Assembly (NCBI GenBank): GCA_016791475.1
Contig: JAEUWI010000036.1
Span: forward strand, 17,919-81,918
Length of the DNA: 64,000 bases
Reading direction: 5' to 3'
From: Candidatus Hydrogenedentota bacterium
GTDB lineage: Bacteria > Hydrogenedentota > Hydrogenedentia > Hydrogenedentales > JAEUWI01
The stretch's first letter is position 1. Every line of letters starts with the position of its first letter. Position numbers and translations under genes: made by a program. Of the stretch, positions 1-8,708 are shown piece after piece. Below the pieces are notes generated by a model. The model did not search any database, was not told the DNA's origin, and worked only from the letters and a program-made list of their open reading frames with translations.

Positions 1-301
1 GGATAATGCGATACCCCGGATCGCTGACGCCCGGACAACCGCCGTCGCTGCACAGACCAACCTTTAGACCCTCGTTAAGCAGCCCCAGGATTCGCCTGCC
101 CGCCTGCTCTTCGTTGTGCTCGTGGTAGCTGAAGGTCGTGCGCGGACGCTCGATTTCGTAGCGCTCCAGCAGACGCTGGGTCATGCGCGTGTCTTCGCAG
201 GCCAGCGCGTCCACCTCTCCCAGTACGCGGTGAGCGCGGTACGACAGGTCCTCAAGATTGCCGATCGGCGTGGCTATGACAAATAAAGTTCCGATAGTGC
301 T
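1..301 (-). CDS. rsmI: 16S rRNA (cytidine-1402-2'-O)-methyltransferase, partial, start codon missing
   Basis: This is the N-terminal part of an RsmI-type SAM-dependent methyltransferase, which 2'-O-methylates C1402 of 16S rRNA. It runs off the left edge. The reverse strand encodes GTLFVIATPIGNLEDLS, then ACEDTRMTQRLLERY, a SYHEHNE segment and SDGGCPGVSDPGYRII, in the order and spacing of the RsmI/YraL family. The frame has no ATG, GTG or TTG before the first conserved residues. The codon where a start would be expected is ATC at 295-293, and a TGA lies in frame at 304-302. An ATG at 318-316 opens another frame that would join this one after a one-base change. Either a base is missing near 278-316 or a rare start is used. 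It follows the upstream kinase gene closely, so the two are probably co-transcribed. The family assignment is firm; the start is not. Confidence 0.8.
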
Positions 302-333
302 TCACCTGCAGGCGGCATAGGGGCCGCCGGGTT

Positions 334-1332
334 CTAACCGATCACGGTTGGTTGAAATACGGCAATGTTGCCTTCGCGCATTTTTTCCACCAGGCGCTCA
401 TACATGGCCTGATCCTCGTAGGTGCCGACAATCGCGCCGCCGGAACCGGAAAACTTTCCGTGGGCACCCACCGAGCGGGCGCGCTGAACCATGTCGATAT
501 TGCGCGGGTCCAGGGTGTACAGGCTGCACCGGCGGTCAAAGTTCTTGTCCATCAGCGGGCCGATCTCGCTGCCCCGCCCCGCCACCATCAGATCCCGCGC
601 CTCCTGCGCATAAGAAGCGAAATCTTTCATCGCCTGGATCACCTCGGCATCGCCCGACAGCCAGCGCTCCTTGATATTGTTATGGAAAGTCTCCGAACCC
701 TCGCCCAAATCGAGGCGATAGGCGATAAACAAATTCGGCAACAGGCCCGGATCAATTTCTTCGTAGCGCCCGTATCCGTGGGCCGCCATGTGCTCCCGGT
801 CAAAATCCATGAAAACACAGCCCTCGTACACCTGGATGACCCGATCCTGAAGGCCCGCCGCAATGCCCAGCTTACCCGTCTCCACTTCCAGTATCAGATT
901 CGGCTGGCGCGTCCGCGGTATTTCGACCTCGTAGTAATCCATCAGACAACGCAAGGTCGCCGTAATGAGCGCGCTGGACCCCGCAAGCCCGAGGCGGCGG
1001 GGAATGGTGGAACGATAGCGGATCGAAAAATTCTTGTGGCTGATGTCGATCCCTTCTTCCCGGCAATACTCGATGAAACGGCAGATCGTGGCTTTCATAA
1101 GCCGGATGCCGCCATAGTACCCGTTGTTCTTTACGTCGTCGTAAAGATCCTCGGCGGACTTGTATTTCGATCGGTCCTGAAGGCTCGGCACAATCTCCAA
1201 CTCGGGGCTTTCATACAGACTGACCTTCGCCGCAAAATCGCGTATGACAAAACTGATCGTCTTACCAAAATAGCCGTCGGATGGATTACCTATAAGTCCG
1301 GCGCGGGCATAGGCGGTGGCTTCGCAGGCCAT
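334..1332 (-). CDS. GHMP-family sugar kinase, glucuronokinase-like
   Basis: A 332-residue GHMP-superfamily small-molecule kinase. The N-terminus ARAGLIGNPSDGYFGKTIS resembles plant glucuronokinase and related sugar-1-kinases. The ATP-binding GHMP loop is IPRRLGLAGSSALITA (about residues 112-127), and a C-terminal glycine-rich motif GAHGKFSGSGGAIVG follows near residue 290. The product would be a sugar 1-phosphate that could feed a UDP-sugar pathway, but the substrate cannot be read from sequence. I chose ATG 1332 because GGAGTG lies just upstream and MACEATAYARAG leads straight into the conserved core. Upstream in-frame codons add an uncharacteristic Cys/Ser-rich stretch. The gene ends 15 nt before an ATG upstream of the rsmI fragment. 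Galactokinase or mevalonate-type kinases are less likely because of the NPSDGYFG signature. Confidence 0.75.
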   Translation of the reverse strand: MACEATAYARAGLIGNPSDGYFGKTISFVIRDFAAKVSLYESPELEIVPSLQDRSKYKSAEDLYDDVKNNGYYGGIRLMKATICRFIEYCREEGIDISHKNFSIRYRSTIPRRLGLAGSSALITATLRCLMDYYEVEIPRTRQPNLILEVETGKLGIAAGLQDRVIQVYEGCVFMDFDREHMAAHGYGRYEEIDPGLLPNLFIAYRLDLGEGSETFHNNIKERWLSGDAEVIQAMKDFASYAQEARDLMVAGRGSEIGPLMDKNFDRRCSLYTLDPRNIDMVQRARSVGAHGKFSGSGGAIVGTYEDQAMYERLVEKMREGNIAVFQPTVIG

Positions 1333-1547
1333 GGAACACTCCTTCTTGGGCAGGGAACTTGGGGAGCATACGCAACAGGGGGGAAGCAGTTCAAGAACAC
1401 GAACAGAAGAGCTAAGCACTAAACTAATAAAAGCGATAAACCCGCCGGGTTATCTGTGGTCAGCTCTGTGGAATTTTATAGTGCTTCTCCAACTATGTGG
1501 TATTATCAATGTGGTTACGTGGCTCCCTCCCCCCATGGGTGATGAGC

Positions 1548-1633
1548 CACAACCGGGGTTGTGCCCTCTTAAGAGGGATTCGGGAATCGACGACTTGGGA
1601 TTCGCCTGCCCCCGGGAGAGAGTAAGAATCCCA
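1548..1633 (+). promoter_or_regulatory. Structured 5' leader upstream of the giant surface protein
   Basis: Three inverted repeats lie close together in the 387-nt gap before the gene at 1720. CACAAC(CGGG)GTTGTG is at 1548-1563. The perfect 14-nt palindrome CCCTCTTAAGAGGG at 1564-1577 abuts it. TGGGATTC at 1596-1603 pairs with GAATCCCA at 1626-1633. They could form consecutive hairpins in a long 5' leader. I do not recognise a known riboswitch. The rest of the gap (1333-1547 and 1634-1719) shows no gene. Confidence 0.35.
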
Positions 1634-1719
1634 CGGATGGGCCGACTCCTGTACTGACCGGCGACGTGGAACATGTCCCTCGAAAACCTTTGCAACGGTG
1701 ATTGGGTTTAGGAGCAGCA

Positions 1720-4700
1720 ATGTTGAAGATCTCGAGTTTTGTCGGCCGGCTGATTGGGAACCGGCACTTTCCCCTCGCCCTGGTGCTGGTCACCGGTTTG
1801 CTCCCCGCCTCGGTGGGACATGCGATGGAAATTACGGTCACCGCTTCAAACAGCACCGTGGACGGTGTGACCACTTCCATCACCGATCTGCTGACCAATC
1901 CCGGTTCGGACCTCAAAGTGAGCCTTCACGAAGCGGTCACCGCGTGTAACAACACCCCGGGGGCCGACAACATCCGCTTTGACCCATCGCTTGCCAGCAC
2001 GATTGTATTCTGCAGCGGCATCGTTCCGACCATCACGGAAACACTGATAATCGACGGCGAACAGCAGGACATTATTCTCGACTGCGACGGCGCCTCGGGC
2101 ACGGCGGTGTTCACCCTGGGGAACGGCTCGGGCGGGAGCGCGATCAAGGGTTTCTCCCTGATCAACGCCAGCGCGGGCGGCATACGCATCGAGAGCGCCG
2201 GCAACACGATCCAGCAGATGATAATCTACGGCAATGGCGCGTCCGGCATCGTCATCGACAATCAAGGCGGCTCCGGCAACAACACGATCACCGCGTGCAA
2301 AATCGGCACCGATGGAACGACGGATTTTGGCAACTCGGGCAACGGCATTACCATCGTTGATTCCTCCAACAACGCCATCGGCGGCCTGAACGCGAGCGAC
2401 CGAAATATCATCTCGGGCAACACGGGCGCGGGCATCGCGATACAGATTTCCGGTTCGGTCAATACCGCCAACGGCAACCGAATCCTCAACAACACCATCG
2501 GAATGAGCGCGGACGGCCACACCGAAATGGGCAATGACGCCCACGGCGTTTACGTCCTCGGAACGGCGGGACCGGCGGGACACCTGGACAGTACCCTCAT
2601 CGGCGACGTGCTCGAAGGACCCGGCGGCAACCTCATCTCAGGCAACGGCGCATCCAACATCTACCTGTCCGGCGCGGCCGTCACGAATACGAAGATTCAG
2701 GGCAATATCGTCGGCCTCGACCTGGAAGGCGACGATGCGATTTCGGTGGATGCGAGCCACGGCATCGTGCTGGAAAGCGGGGTCAGCGCGACCCTCATCG
2801 GCGGAACGACGGAGACCACCCGCAACATAATTTCCGGCAATAACGCCAACGGCATCACCATTCAGGATTGCAGCGACAACGCTATCGAAGGCAACTACAT
2901 CGGTACGGCGGCGGACGGCGCCACCAATGTCGGAAATGTCGGCGAAGGTATCCAGATTTCCGCATCGGGTCTGGGCTCGACCGGCAACGTGATCGGCGGG
3001 GCCCAGAACGCGGGGAATATTATCGCCTTCAACGGACTCAACGGCGTGTCCTTGACCCGAGCCACGGCGAATGTGGAGCAGACCACCATCACCTATAACT
3101 CCATTCACTCGAATACCAGCGACGGCATCAAATTCAGCCTGTCCAGTATCAACGGTAATATGACTCCGCCCGGAATCTCCGCGATTAACGCCACCGCCCC
3201 CTACTCCGTTTCCGTTATCGGCGCGCAAGTAGGTGAATCGGTGCATCTCTACGCCGATTCCGACGACGAAGGCATGAAATTTCTCACGAAAGTCATTATC
3301 GCCGTGGCCGGCGGACCCACCGTAATCCCCGTCAACCTGGCCCCCTTCGACGGCAAGAACATCACCGCCACGCGGACCGACGCCAATGGAAACACCTCGG
3401 AATTCAGCGTGGTAACCAGCCCCAACCCCGTTCCACCGATTGCGCCTACGCTGGAGCTAGAAGTCCAGGAAGGACAGGCCGACCCCACCAACACCCTGCC
3501 CGTCCATTTCGTCCTGTCGCCCGATGAAACCATCTCGGGCCTGACGACCGGCGACATCGTCAATGACGGCACCGCCACCGGCGTGACGTTCGACATCAGC
3601 CTGGTGGGCGGAACCAATACCTATCACATCGACGCCTCAAGCGTGACCGGCGAAGGAACGATCCAGCCCCGGATCCCCGCGGGCGCCGTCACCGACGCCG
3701 CGACCAACCCGAGTACCGCGGATTCCGCCCCGAATCTCTCCGACGGCGTTGTACTCTATGACACCATACCCCCGGCGATTGCGGTGGACTTCCTGCTGAC
3801 CAACGACAGCTCACCGGCCCTCAGCGGCACGGTCGACACGCCCAGCGCAACGATTTCGGTCACCGTGGACGGCGGCAGCCCCGTGAACGCCACCAACAAC
3901 GGCGACGGCACCTGGGACGTGGCGGACGGCGGCGTGGGCACGCTCACCGACGGCGACCACGAAATCGAAGCAACCGCCTTCGACGGCGTCAACTACGGCA
4001 CGGACGGCAGCAGTCTCGAACTGACCATCGATACCTTCCTGCCCACCGGAACCGCGGACTCGCTCATTACCAATGACCCGAGCCCGGCCCTCACCGGAAC
4101 CATCGACGACCCCGACGCGACCATTCTCGTGAGCGTGGATACCAGCACCGGCCTTTCCGCCACCAACAACGGATCGACCTGGACGCTCCAAGGCGGCCTC
4201 ATCGCGCCGCTGAATCAGGGGCACTATGATGTCACCCTGGACCTCCTCGATCCCGCCGGCAACACGAATCAGATCGTCGTCAGTGGCGCCCTGATCGTGG
4301 ACTTGACCGATCCGATCCTCACGGTGGACAACACCATCATCGCCGATCTCACACCGGAGCTGACCGGCACCGTGACGGACGCCACGTCCACCACGGTCGA
4401 AGTCACCGCGGACGGCCAAACGGTCACCGCGAGCGTCAATAGCGGCGTTTGGACGGCCACCCTGCCCAACGCCGTCGCGGAGGGCGAGTACGCGGTGGAT
4501 GCCGTGGCCACCGACGCGGGCGGCAATGTCGGTACGGCCAGCGCCCCCAGCGGCCTCATCATCGATATCACCCCGCCCACGGTAACCGTAGAAACCGTCG
4601 AAACGATTGACCGGAATCCCGCGCTGTACGGCACGGTGGACGACGGCAGCCCGGCCCGCACCGACAGCGTGGTGCTGTCCGTTACGGTGAACGGCAACAC

Positions 4701-7700
4701 CTATGCCGCGACAAACGAGGGCTCGGGTGTCTGGAGCCTGGCCCAGGGTATCATCGCGCCCAACCTGGACGACGGCGCCTATGACGTCGCCGTGACCGCC
4801 ACGGACAGCGTGGGCAATGCCGGGAGCGATACGACCACCAACGAGTTGACCGTGGACAATGGCGCGCCGGAAGTTACGGTCGATGCGCTGACTACCGCAT
4901 CGGCAAACCCAACCCTGACCGGCACGGTGAGCGACCTGCTCGACACCACGGTATCCGTCACGGTCAACGGCGAGACCATCAATGCGACGGTCGGAGGCGG
5001 CGTCTGGACCGCGGAGGTCACCCAGCCTCTGGTCGACGGCGCCTACGAGGTGTCGGCCAGCGCGACGGACGCCCTCGGGCACGTCGGCACGGACGCCACC
5101 ACCGACGAATTGCTCGTCGATGGCGCCGCGCCCACGGTCACGGTGAACCTCCTGGTTACTTCCAACGTGACCCCCACGGTGACGGGCACGATAGACGAGC
5201 CAAACCTGGCCCATCTCAAGGTAACCGTCAACGGCGTCCTCTATTCGGCCACCGTATCCGGAAGCGACTGGTTCGCCGACATTTCCGCCGGCCTCGAACC
5301 GGACACCTACTATGATGTCGTCACCGAGGCGACCGACACCGCGGGCAATATGGGAACGGATGGAACGGTCGATGAACTCTTAGTCGATAGAACCGCTCCG
5401 GTAGTCACGGTGGATTCCCTCGTCTCGCCGGAATTCACCCCCTCGATCACCGGCACGGTAAGCGACCTCAGTGAAACGGAGGTTGACGTGACCGTAGACG
5501 GCGTCACCTATATCGCATTCGTCGATAACGGCCTGTGGGTCGCCCAATTGACCAGCCTGGCGGCGGATGGGATCTATGATGTCGCGGCACGCGCCACGGA
5601 CGCCGCCGGCAACGAGAGCTTTGATACCACGACCGACGAACTCGCCGTAGACACCACCGCGCCCACCGTCACGGTGAACGCGCTGAGCACGAACGACTCC
5701 ACGCCGATTCTGAGCGGCACCGTGCTCGACCTCACCGCCACAACGGTGGAGGTGTCCATTGACGGCGTTACCTATCCGGCGACGGTGGACGGCGCCACCT
5801 GGCTCGCGGACATCGTCAATGGCCTGTCGGACGGCACCTACGATGTCGCCGTCGCCGCGACGGACGCCGCGGGCAATGTGGGCAATGACGCCACCTTTGA
5901 CGAAGTACTCGTGCAGGTTACCGCGCCCTCGATCTCTGTGGACACGCTCGCGACCAGCAATCCCACGCCGAACCTAACCGGCACGGCGTCGGGCGATTTC
6001 CCGATCGAAACCGTCGATGTTACCGTCAATGGCAACACCTACTCCGCCGTTGTATCGGACACCACGTGGAGCGCCGCCATCACCCATGCCCTCTCCGATG
6101 GCGACTACGATGTGACCGTATCCGCCACCGATGCAAACGATATGACGGCATTGGAGACATTCCCGGCCGCGCTGACCGTGGACACGGTGGCTCCGGTGGT
6201 AACAGTCGATTCGCTCCTCACAAACACGCCCCTGCCGCAGATCACCGGCACCGTCGTGGATGCCGACGCCTCCGTCGCGCTGGTTGTCCAGGTAGCCGGG
6301 CAGTCCTACACTGTGCCCGCGGAGGGTACGAGTTGGAACGTCACGCCCGAGGCGGATCTTGCCGATGGGATCTATGACATCTCCGCCACCGCAACCGATC
6401 GTGCCGGCAACACGGGCAGCGACGCCACAACGGATGAACTTACCGTGGACACCGCCGCACCAGCGGTCAGCCACTTCGATATTGCCGGGAGCTCCCCCAC
6501 CAACGTGGACACGGTGCATTTCGCCCTGAACTTTGACGAGCCGGTAACGGGCGTTGACACCGCGAACTTCACCGTGATCGTCGACGGCATTCCCCAGGAT
6601 GAAATGCCGAAGCCCATCGGCGGACTTCTCCTGAGTCATACGGTCAGCGGCGGCGGTGACGCCTGGGATATCGCCGTCGGAACGGGCACGGGCGATGGCG
6701 CCATCGGGCTCCGGCTTAAGAATATCGATACCATCCTCGACGCCGCGGGCAATCCGTTGGGCGCGGGGCTGGACAGCGCCGGGGCCTATATCATGGACCG
6801 GACACCGCCCACAATCCAGATTACTTCCAAGGAAGCCAGCCCCACGAGCGCCAATCCGATCCCCGTGTCGGTGACGTTCAGCGAGCCCATCAGCAGCTTT
6901 GAAGCGGATGAGGTCATCCTCACAAACGCGACCGTGGCGAGTTTCGAGGGCGATGGACTCGAGTTTGAAGCCGCCCTGATCCCAACGGCCGAAGGCGAAA
7001 TATCCGTGACGGTAAACCCGGACGCGGTGCTGGACGCCGCGGGCAATGGTAACGTGGAAGGCGCTTCGTTCGCGATCACCTACACGCCCGGCGGCGAGGG
7101 TGAAGGTGAAGGCGAGGGAGAAGGAGAAGGAGAAGGGGAAGGAGAGGGTGAAGGAGAAGATTGCGCAAGTGGGTGTGCGCCCGACACGACCGACGCCGAT
7201 GGCGATGGACTCTCCCCCTGCATTGAAACCTGTATCGGCACCCGTGATGACACCATCGACTCCGACGGTGACGGCATGGCCGACAACTTCGAGTTCAAGT
7301 ACAAGCTGAATCCCCGCCGATTCGACAGCGACGAGGACAAAGACGGCGATGACTTGAGCAACCTGGATGAGTTCCTCGCCAACAGCGACCCGACGAATCC
7401 ATTTTCGCCGGACCGCACCTATTTCGTCGGGAAGACCGGCAATGACGAGACGGGCGACGGCAGCCGGGCCAATCCCGTGCGGACCATCGGCCGCGCCCTT
7501 TCACTGCCCCGCCCCCTGAGCTACCAGGATGCCCGCATTGTGGTCGGCGACGGTATCTACGAAGAAGACGTCGCTCTGAAATCGCGCTACATCGTCGTGG
7601 CCGAAACCGGCGCCGAGGTGATCATCGTCGGACAGGTCACCGGCGCCCAGCGCTCCGCCCTGCGCCGGGTGACGATCATGGCCGCGGAGGGTGATGACTA

Positions 7701-8607
7701 CCTGTTCGATATGAACGATGTGGCCATGGAACTGACCGAAGTGACCTTCGTCGGCTCCGAGGCGCGGGACATGACCGGTATGCTGGTCGATGGATTCAAC
7801 CCGGCCGGCGCGCTCATCGACTTGTGCCACTTCTCCAGCCTCGGCGTGGGCATCGACATCGGCGGGGCCATTCCCGTCATCCGCCGCTGCACCTTCGCCG
7901 ATATCCCCGAGACCTTCGGCGATCCGCCCCAGCCCGGCGCGGCCATCATTCTGCGCGCGCTGGATGGAAAGCAGACCGGCGGCGAAACCCAGTCCCTCGG
8001 CGATTCCACCAATCCGGACACCGGCTGGAACGATTTCCTCCGCAGTGTGGAAGGTCTTGCCGTCATCAACGAGCGCGAGAACGCGATCCTGATGCAGGAC
8101 AACTACTGGGGCTTCACCGATCCGGCGGACTTCAGCAAGCGCGTGGAAGGGCCGGCGGTGCTGGAGCCCGTGTTGGCCCAGAGTTCCGCCGTGCTCGCCG
8201 CGTCCATCTTCTGCACGGTCTGGAACGACACCGAGCAGAAGCGCATCGGCACCGCCGCGATCGACCTGAATATCAGTTCCTTCAAGTCGGTTACAAACAA
8301 CAATGACGGCGTGTACGCATTTCCGGCCATTTCGGAAGGCACGTACGATATTGTGGTCAAAGCGGACGGATTCCGGCAGGAGTCCGTGGCGGTGGATGTC
8401 GCCGGCGGCGAACTCAAGTCCGTCACCATTGCCCTGCGCTCCATATTGCCCGGCGAGGGCGAAGGCGAGGGCGAGGGCGAAGGATGTCCGGAGCCCGCCA
8501 ACGCACAGAAGGCCATCGCGGCCTACGGTAGCGACCTCTTCCTGGGCGGTCTGACGCTGTTGGCCATGGTCGCGATGAGCCTGCGCTACCGGCGCCGGGA
8601 AGAGTAA
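1720..8607 (+). CDS. Giant secreted surface protein: beta-helix, ten Ig-like repeats, Gly-Glu linker, C-terminal Cys-TM-Arg tail
   Basis: A 2295-residue exported protein, probably held at the cell surface. ATG 1720 has AGGAG six bases upstream; a signal peptide ends near GHA. Residues about 60-470 form a right-handed beta-helix of NxI-rich coils, opening with a CSLREA-like LHEAVTACNN motif. About 682-1580 hold ten Ig-like repeats of roughly 95 residues, recognisable by TAPTVTV, LTGTV and ATDAAGNVG. Two further Ig/SbsA-like modules follow, then a (GE)n linker at about 1790-1813. Next come Asp-rich calcium-type repeats (DADGDGL, DSDGDGMADN), a second beta-helix at about 1900-2160 and a carboxypeptidase-regulatory-like beta-sandwich. 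The end is a second GE linker, one Cys, a hydrophobic helix and RYRRREE. This tail resembles tripartite sorting signals of the CTERM type. The ligand is unknown; adhesion or matrix roles are plausible. Confidence 0.9.
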   Translation: MLKISSFVGRLIGNRHFPLALVLVTGLLPASVGHAMEITVTASNSTVDGVTTSITDLLTNPGSDLKVSLHEAVTACNNTPGADNIRFDPSLASTIVFCSGIVPTITETLIIDGEQQDIILDCDGASGTAVFTLGNGSGGSAIKGFSLINASAGGIRIESAGNTIQQMIIYGNGASGIVIDNQGGSGNNTITACKIGTDGTTDFGNSGNGITIVDSSNNAIGGLNASDRNIISGNTGAGIAIQISGSVNTANGNRILNNTIGMSADGHTEMGNDAHGVYVLGTAGPAGHLDSTLIGDVLEGPGGNLISGNGASNIYLSGAAVTNTKIQGNIVGLDLEGDDAISVDASHGIVLESGVSATLIGGTTETTRNIISGNNANGITIQDCSDNAIEGNYIGTAADGATNVGNVGEGIQISASGLGSTGNVIGGAQNAGNIIAFNGLNGVSLTRATANVEQTTITYNSIHSNTSDGIKFSLSSINGNMTPPGISAINATAPYSVSVIGAQVGESVHLYADSDDEGMKFLTKVIIAVAGGPTVIPVNLAPFDGKNITATRTDANGNTSEFSVVTSPNPVPPIAPTLELEVQEGQADPTNTLPVHFVLSPDETISGLTTGDIVNDGTATGVTFDISLVGGTNTYHIDASSVTGEGTIQPRIPAGAVTDAATNPSTADSAPNLSDGVVLYDTIPPAIAVDFLLTNDSSPALSGTVDTPSATISVTVDGGSPVNATNNGDGTWDVADGGVGTLTDGDHEIEATAFDGVNYGTDGSSLELTIDTFLPTGTADSLITNDPSPALTGTIDDPDATILVSVDTSTGLSATNNGSTWTLQGGLIAPLNQGHYDVTLDLLDPAGNTNQIVVSGALIVDLTDPILTVDNTIIADLTPELTGTVTDATSTTVEVTADGQTVTASVNSGVWTATLPNAVAEGEYAVDAVATDAGGNVGTASAPSGLIIDITPPTVTVETVETIDRNPALYGTVDDGSPARTDSVVLSVTVNGNTYAATNEGSGVWSLAQGIIAPNLDDGAYDVAVTATDSVGNAGSDTTTNELTVDNGAPEVTVDALTTASANPTLTGTVSDLLDTTVSVTVNGETINATVGGGVWTAEVTQPLVDGAYEVSASATDALGHVGTDATTDELLVDGAAPTVTVNLLVTSNVTPTVTGTIDEPNLAHLKVTVNGVLYSATVSGSDWFADISAGLEPDTYYDVVTEATDTAGNMGTDGTVDELLVDRTAPVVTVDSLVSPEFTPSITGTVSDLSETEVDVTVDGVTYIAFVDNGLWVAQLTSLAADGIYDVAARATDAAGNESFDTTTDELAVDTTAPTVTVNALSTNDSTPILSGTVLDLTATTVEVSIDGVTYPATVDGATWLADIVNGLSDGTYDVAVAATDAAGNVGNDATFDEVLVQVTAPSISVDTLATSNPTPNLTGTASGDFPIETVDVTVNGNTYSAVVSDTTWSAAITHALSDGDYDVTVSATDANDMTALETFPAALTVDTVAPVVTVDSLLTNTPLPQITGTVVDADASVALVVQVAGQSYTVPAEGTSWNVTPEADLADGIYDISATATDRAGNTGSDATTDELTVDTAAPAVSHFDIAGSSPTNVDTVHFALNFDEPVTGVDTANFTVIVDGIPQDEMPKPIGGLLLSHTVSGGGDAWDIAVGTGTGDGAIGLRLKNIDTILDAAGNPLGAGLDSAGAYIMDRTPPTIQITSKEASPTSANPIPVSVTFSEPISSFEADEVILTNATVASFEGDGLEFEAALIPTAEGEISVTVNPDAVLDAAGNGNVEGASFAITYTPGGEGEGEGEGEGEGEGEGEGEGEDCASGCAPDTTDADGDGLSPCIETCIGTRDDTIDSDGDGMADNFEFKYKLNPRRFDSDEDKDGDDLSNLDEFLANSDPTNPFSPDRTYFVGKTGNDETGDGSRANPVRTIGRALSLPRPLSYQDARIVVGDGIYEEDVALKSRYIVVAETGAEVIIVGQVTGAQRSALRRVTIMAAEGDDYLFDMNDVAMELTEVTFVGSEARDMTGMLVDGFNPAGALIDLCHFSSLGVGIDIGGAIPVIRRCTFADIPETFGDPPQPGAAIILRALDGKQTGGETQSLGDSTNPDTGWNDFLRSVEGLAVINERENAILMQDNYWGFTDPADFSKRVEGPAVLEPVLAQSSAVLAASIFCTVWNDTEQKRIGTAAIDLNISSFKSVTNNNDGVYAFPAISEGTYDIVVKADGFRQESVAVDVAGGELKSVTIALRSILPGEGEGEGEGEGCPEPANAQKAIAAYGSDLFLGGLTLLAMVAMSLRYRRREE
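3766..6459 (+). repeat. Ten tandem Ig-like domain repeats inside the giant surface protein
   Basis: About 270-nt units encode divergent copies of one Ig-like domain. Each begins with a variant of TAPxVTVDxL, continues through xLTGTV, and ends with GxYDVxVxATDAAGNxG. The DNA copies have diverged, so this is an old domain expansion rather than a fresh tandem duplication. Confidence 0.85.
7091..7159 (+). repeat. (GAAGGN)n microsatellite encoding a Gly-Glu linker
   Basis: A hexanucleotide-type repeat with mixed GGC/GGT/GGA and GAG/GAA codons encodes alternating Gly-Glu. The same protein has a shorter copy at 8452-8484. Expansion or contraction by six bases would change linker length without shifting the frame. 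Confidence 0.9.
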
Positions 8608-8640
8608 GCCCCGACCCATCGCACCATTCGGTAAATCCCC

Positions 8641-8670
8641 TCGCGGGGGCGGCCCAGGCCGCTCCCGCGA
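8641..8670. terminator. Hairpin between convergent genes, likely terminator
   Basis: TCGCGGG-GGCGGCC pairs with GGCCGC-TCCCGCGA around a short loop, with one mismatch, 33 nt after the giant gene. The downstream tail TTTGCTTTCG is only moderately T-rich. It lies between convergent genes, so it may serve both strands. Confidence 0.6.
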
Positions 8671-8708
8671 TTTGCTTTCGGAACATCGCCCCGAAGCGCC
8701 CCGGGGCT

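Noticed and set aside
352..1422. A 356-residue plus-strand reading frame opposite the GHMP kinase
   Set aside because: The kinase has clear GHMP motifs; the opposite frame has none.
3811..5214. A 467-residue minus-strand reading frame inside the giant surface gene
   Set aside because: Arg/Gly/Asp-rich composition follows from GC-rich repeats on the other strand; no conserved domain is visible.
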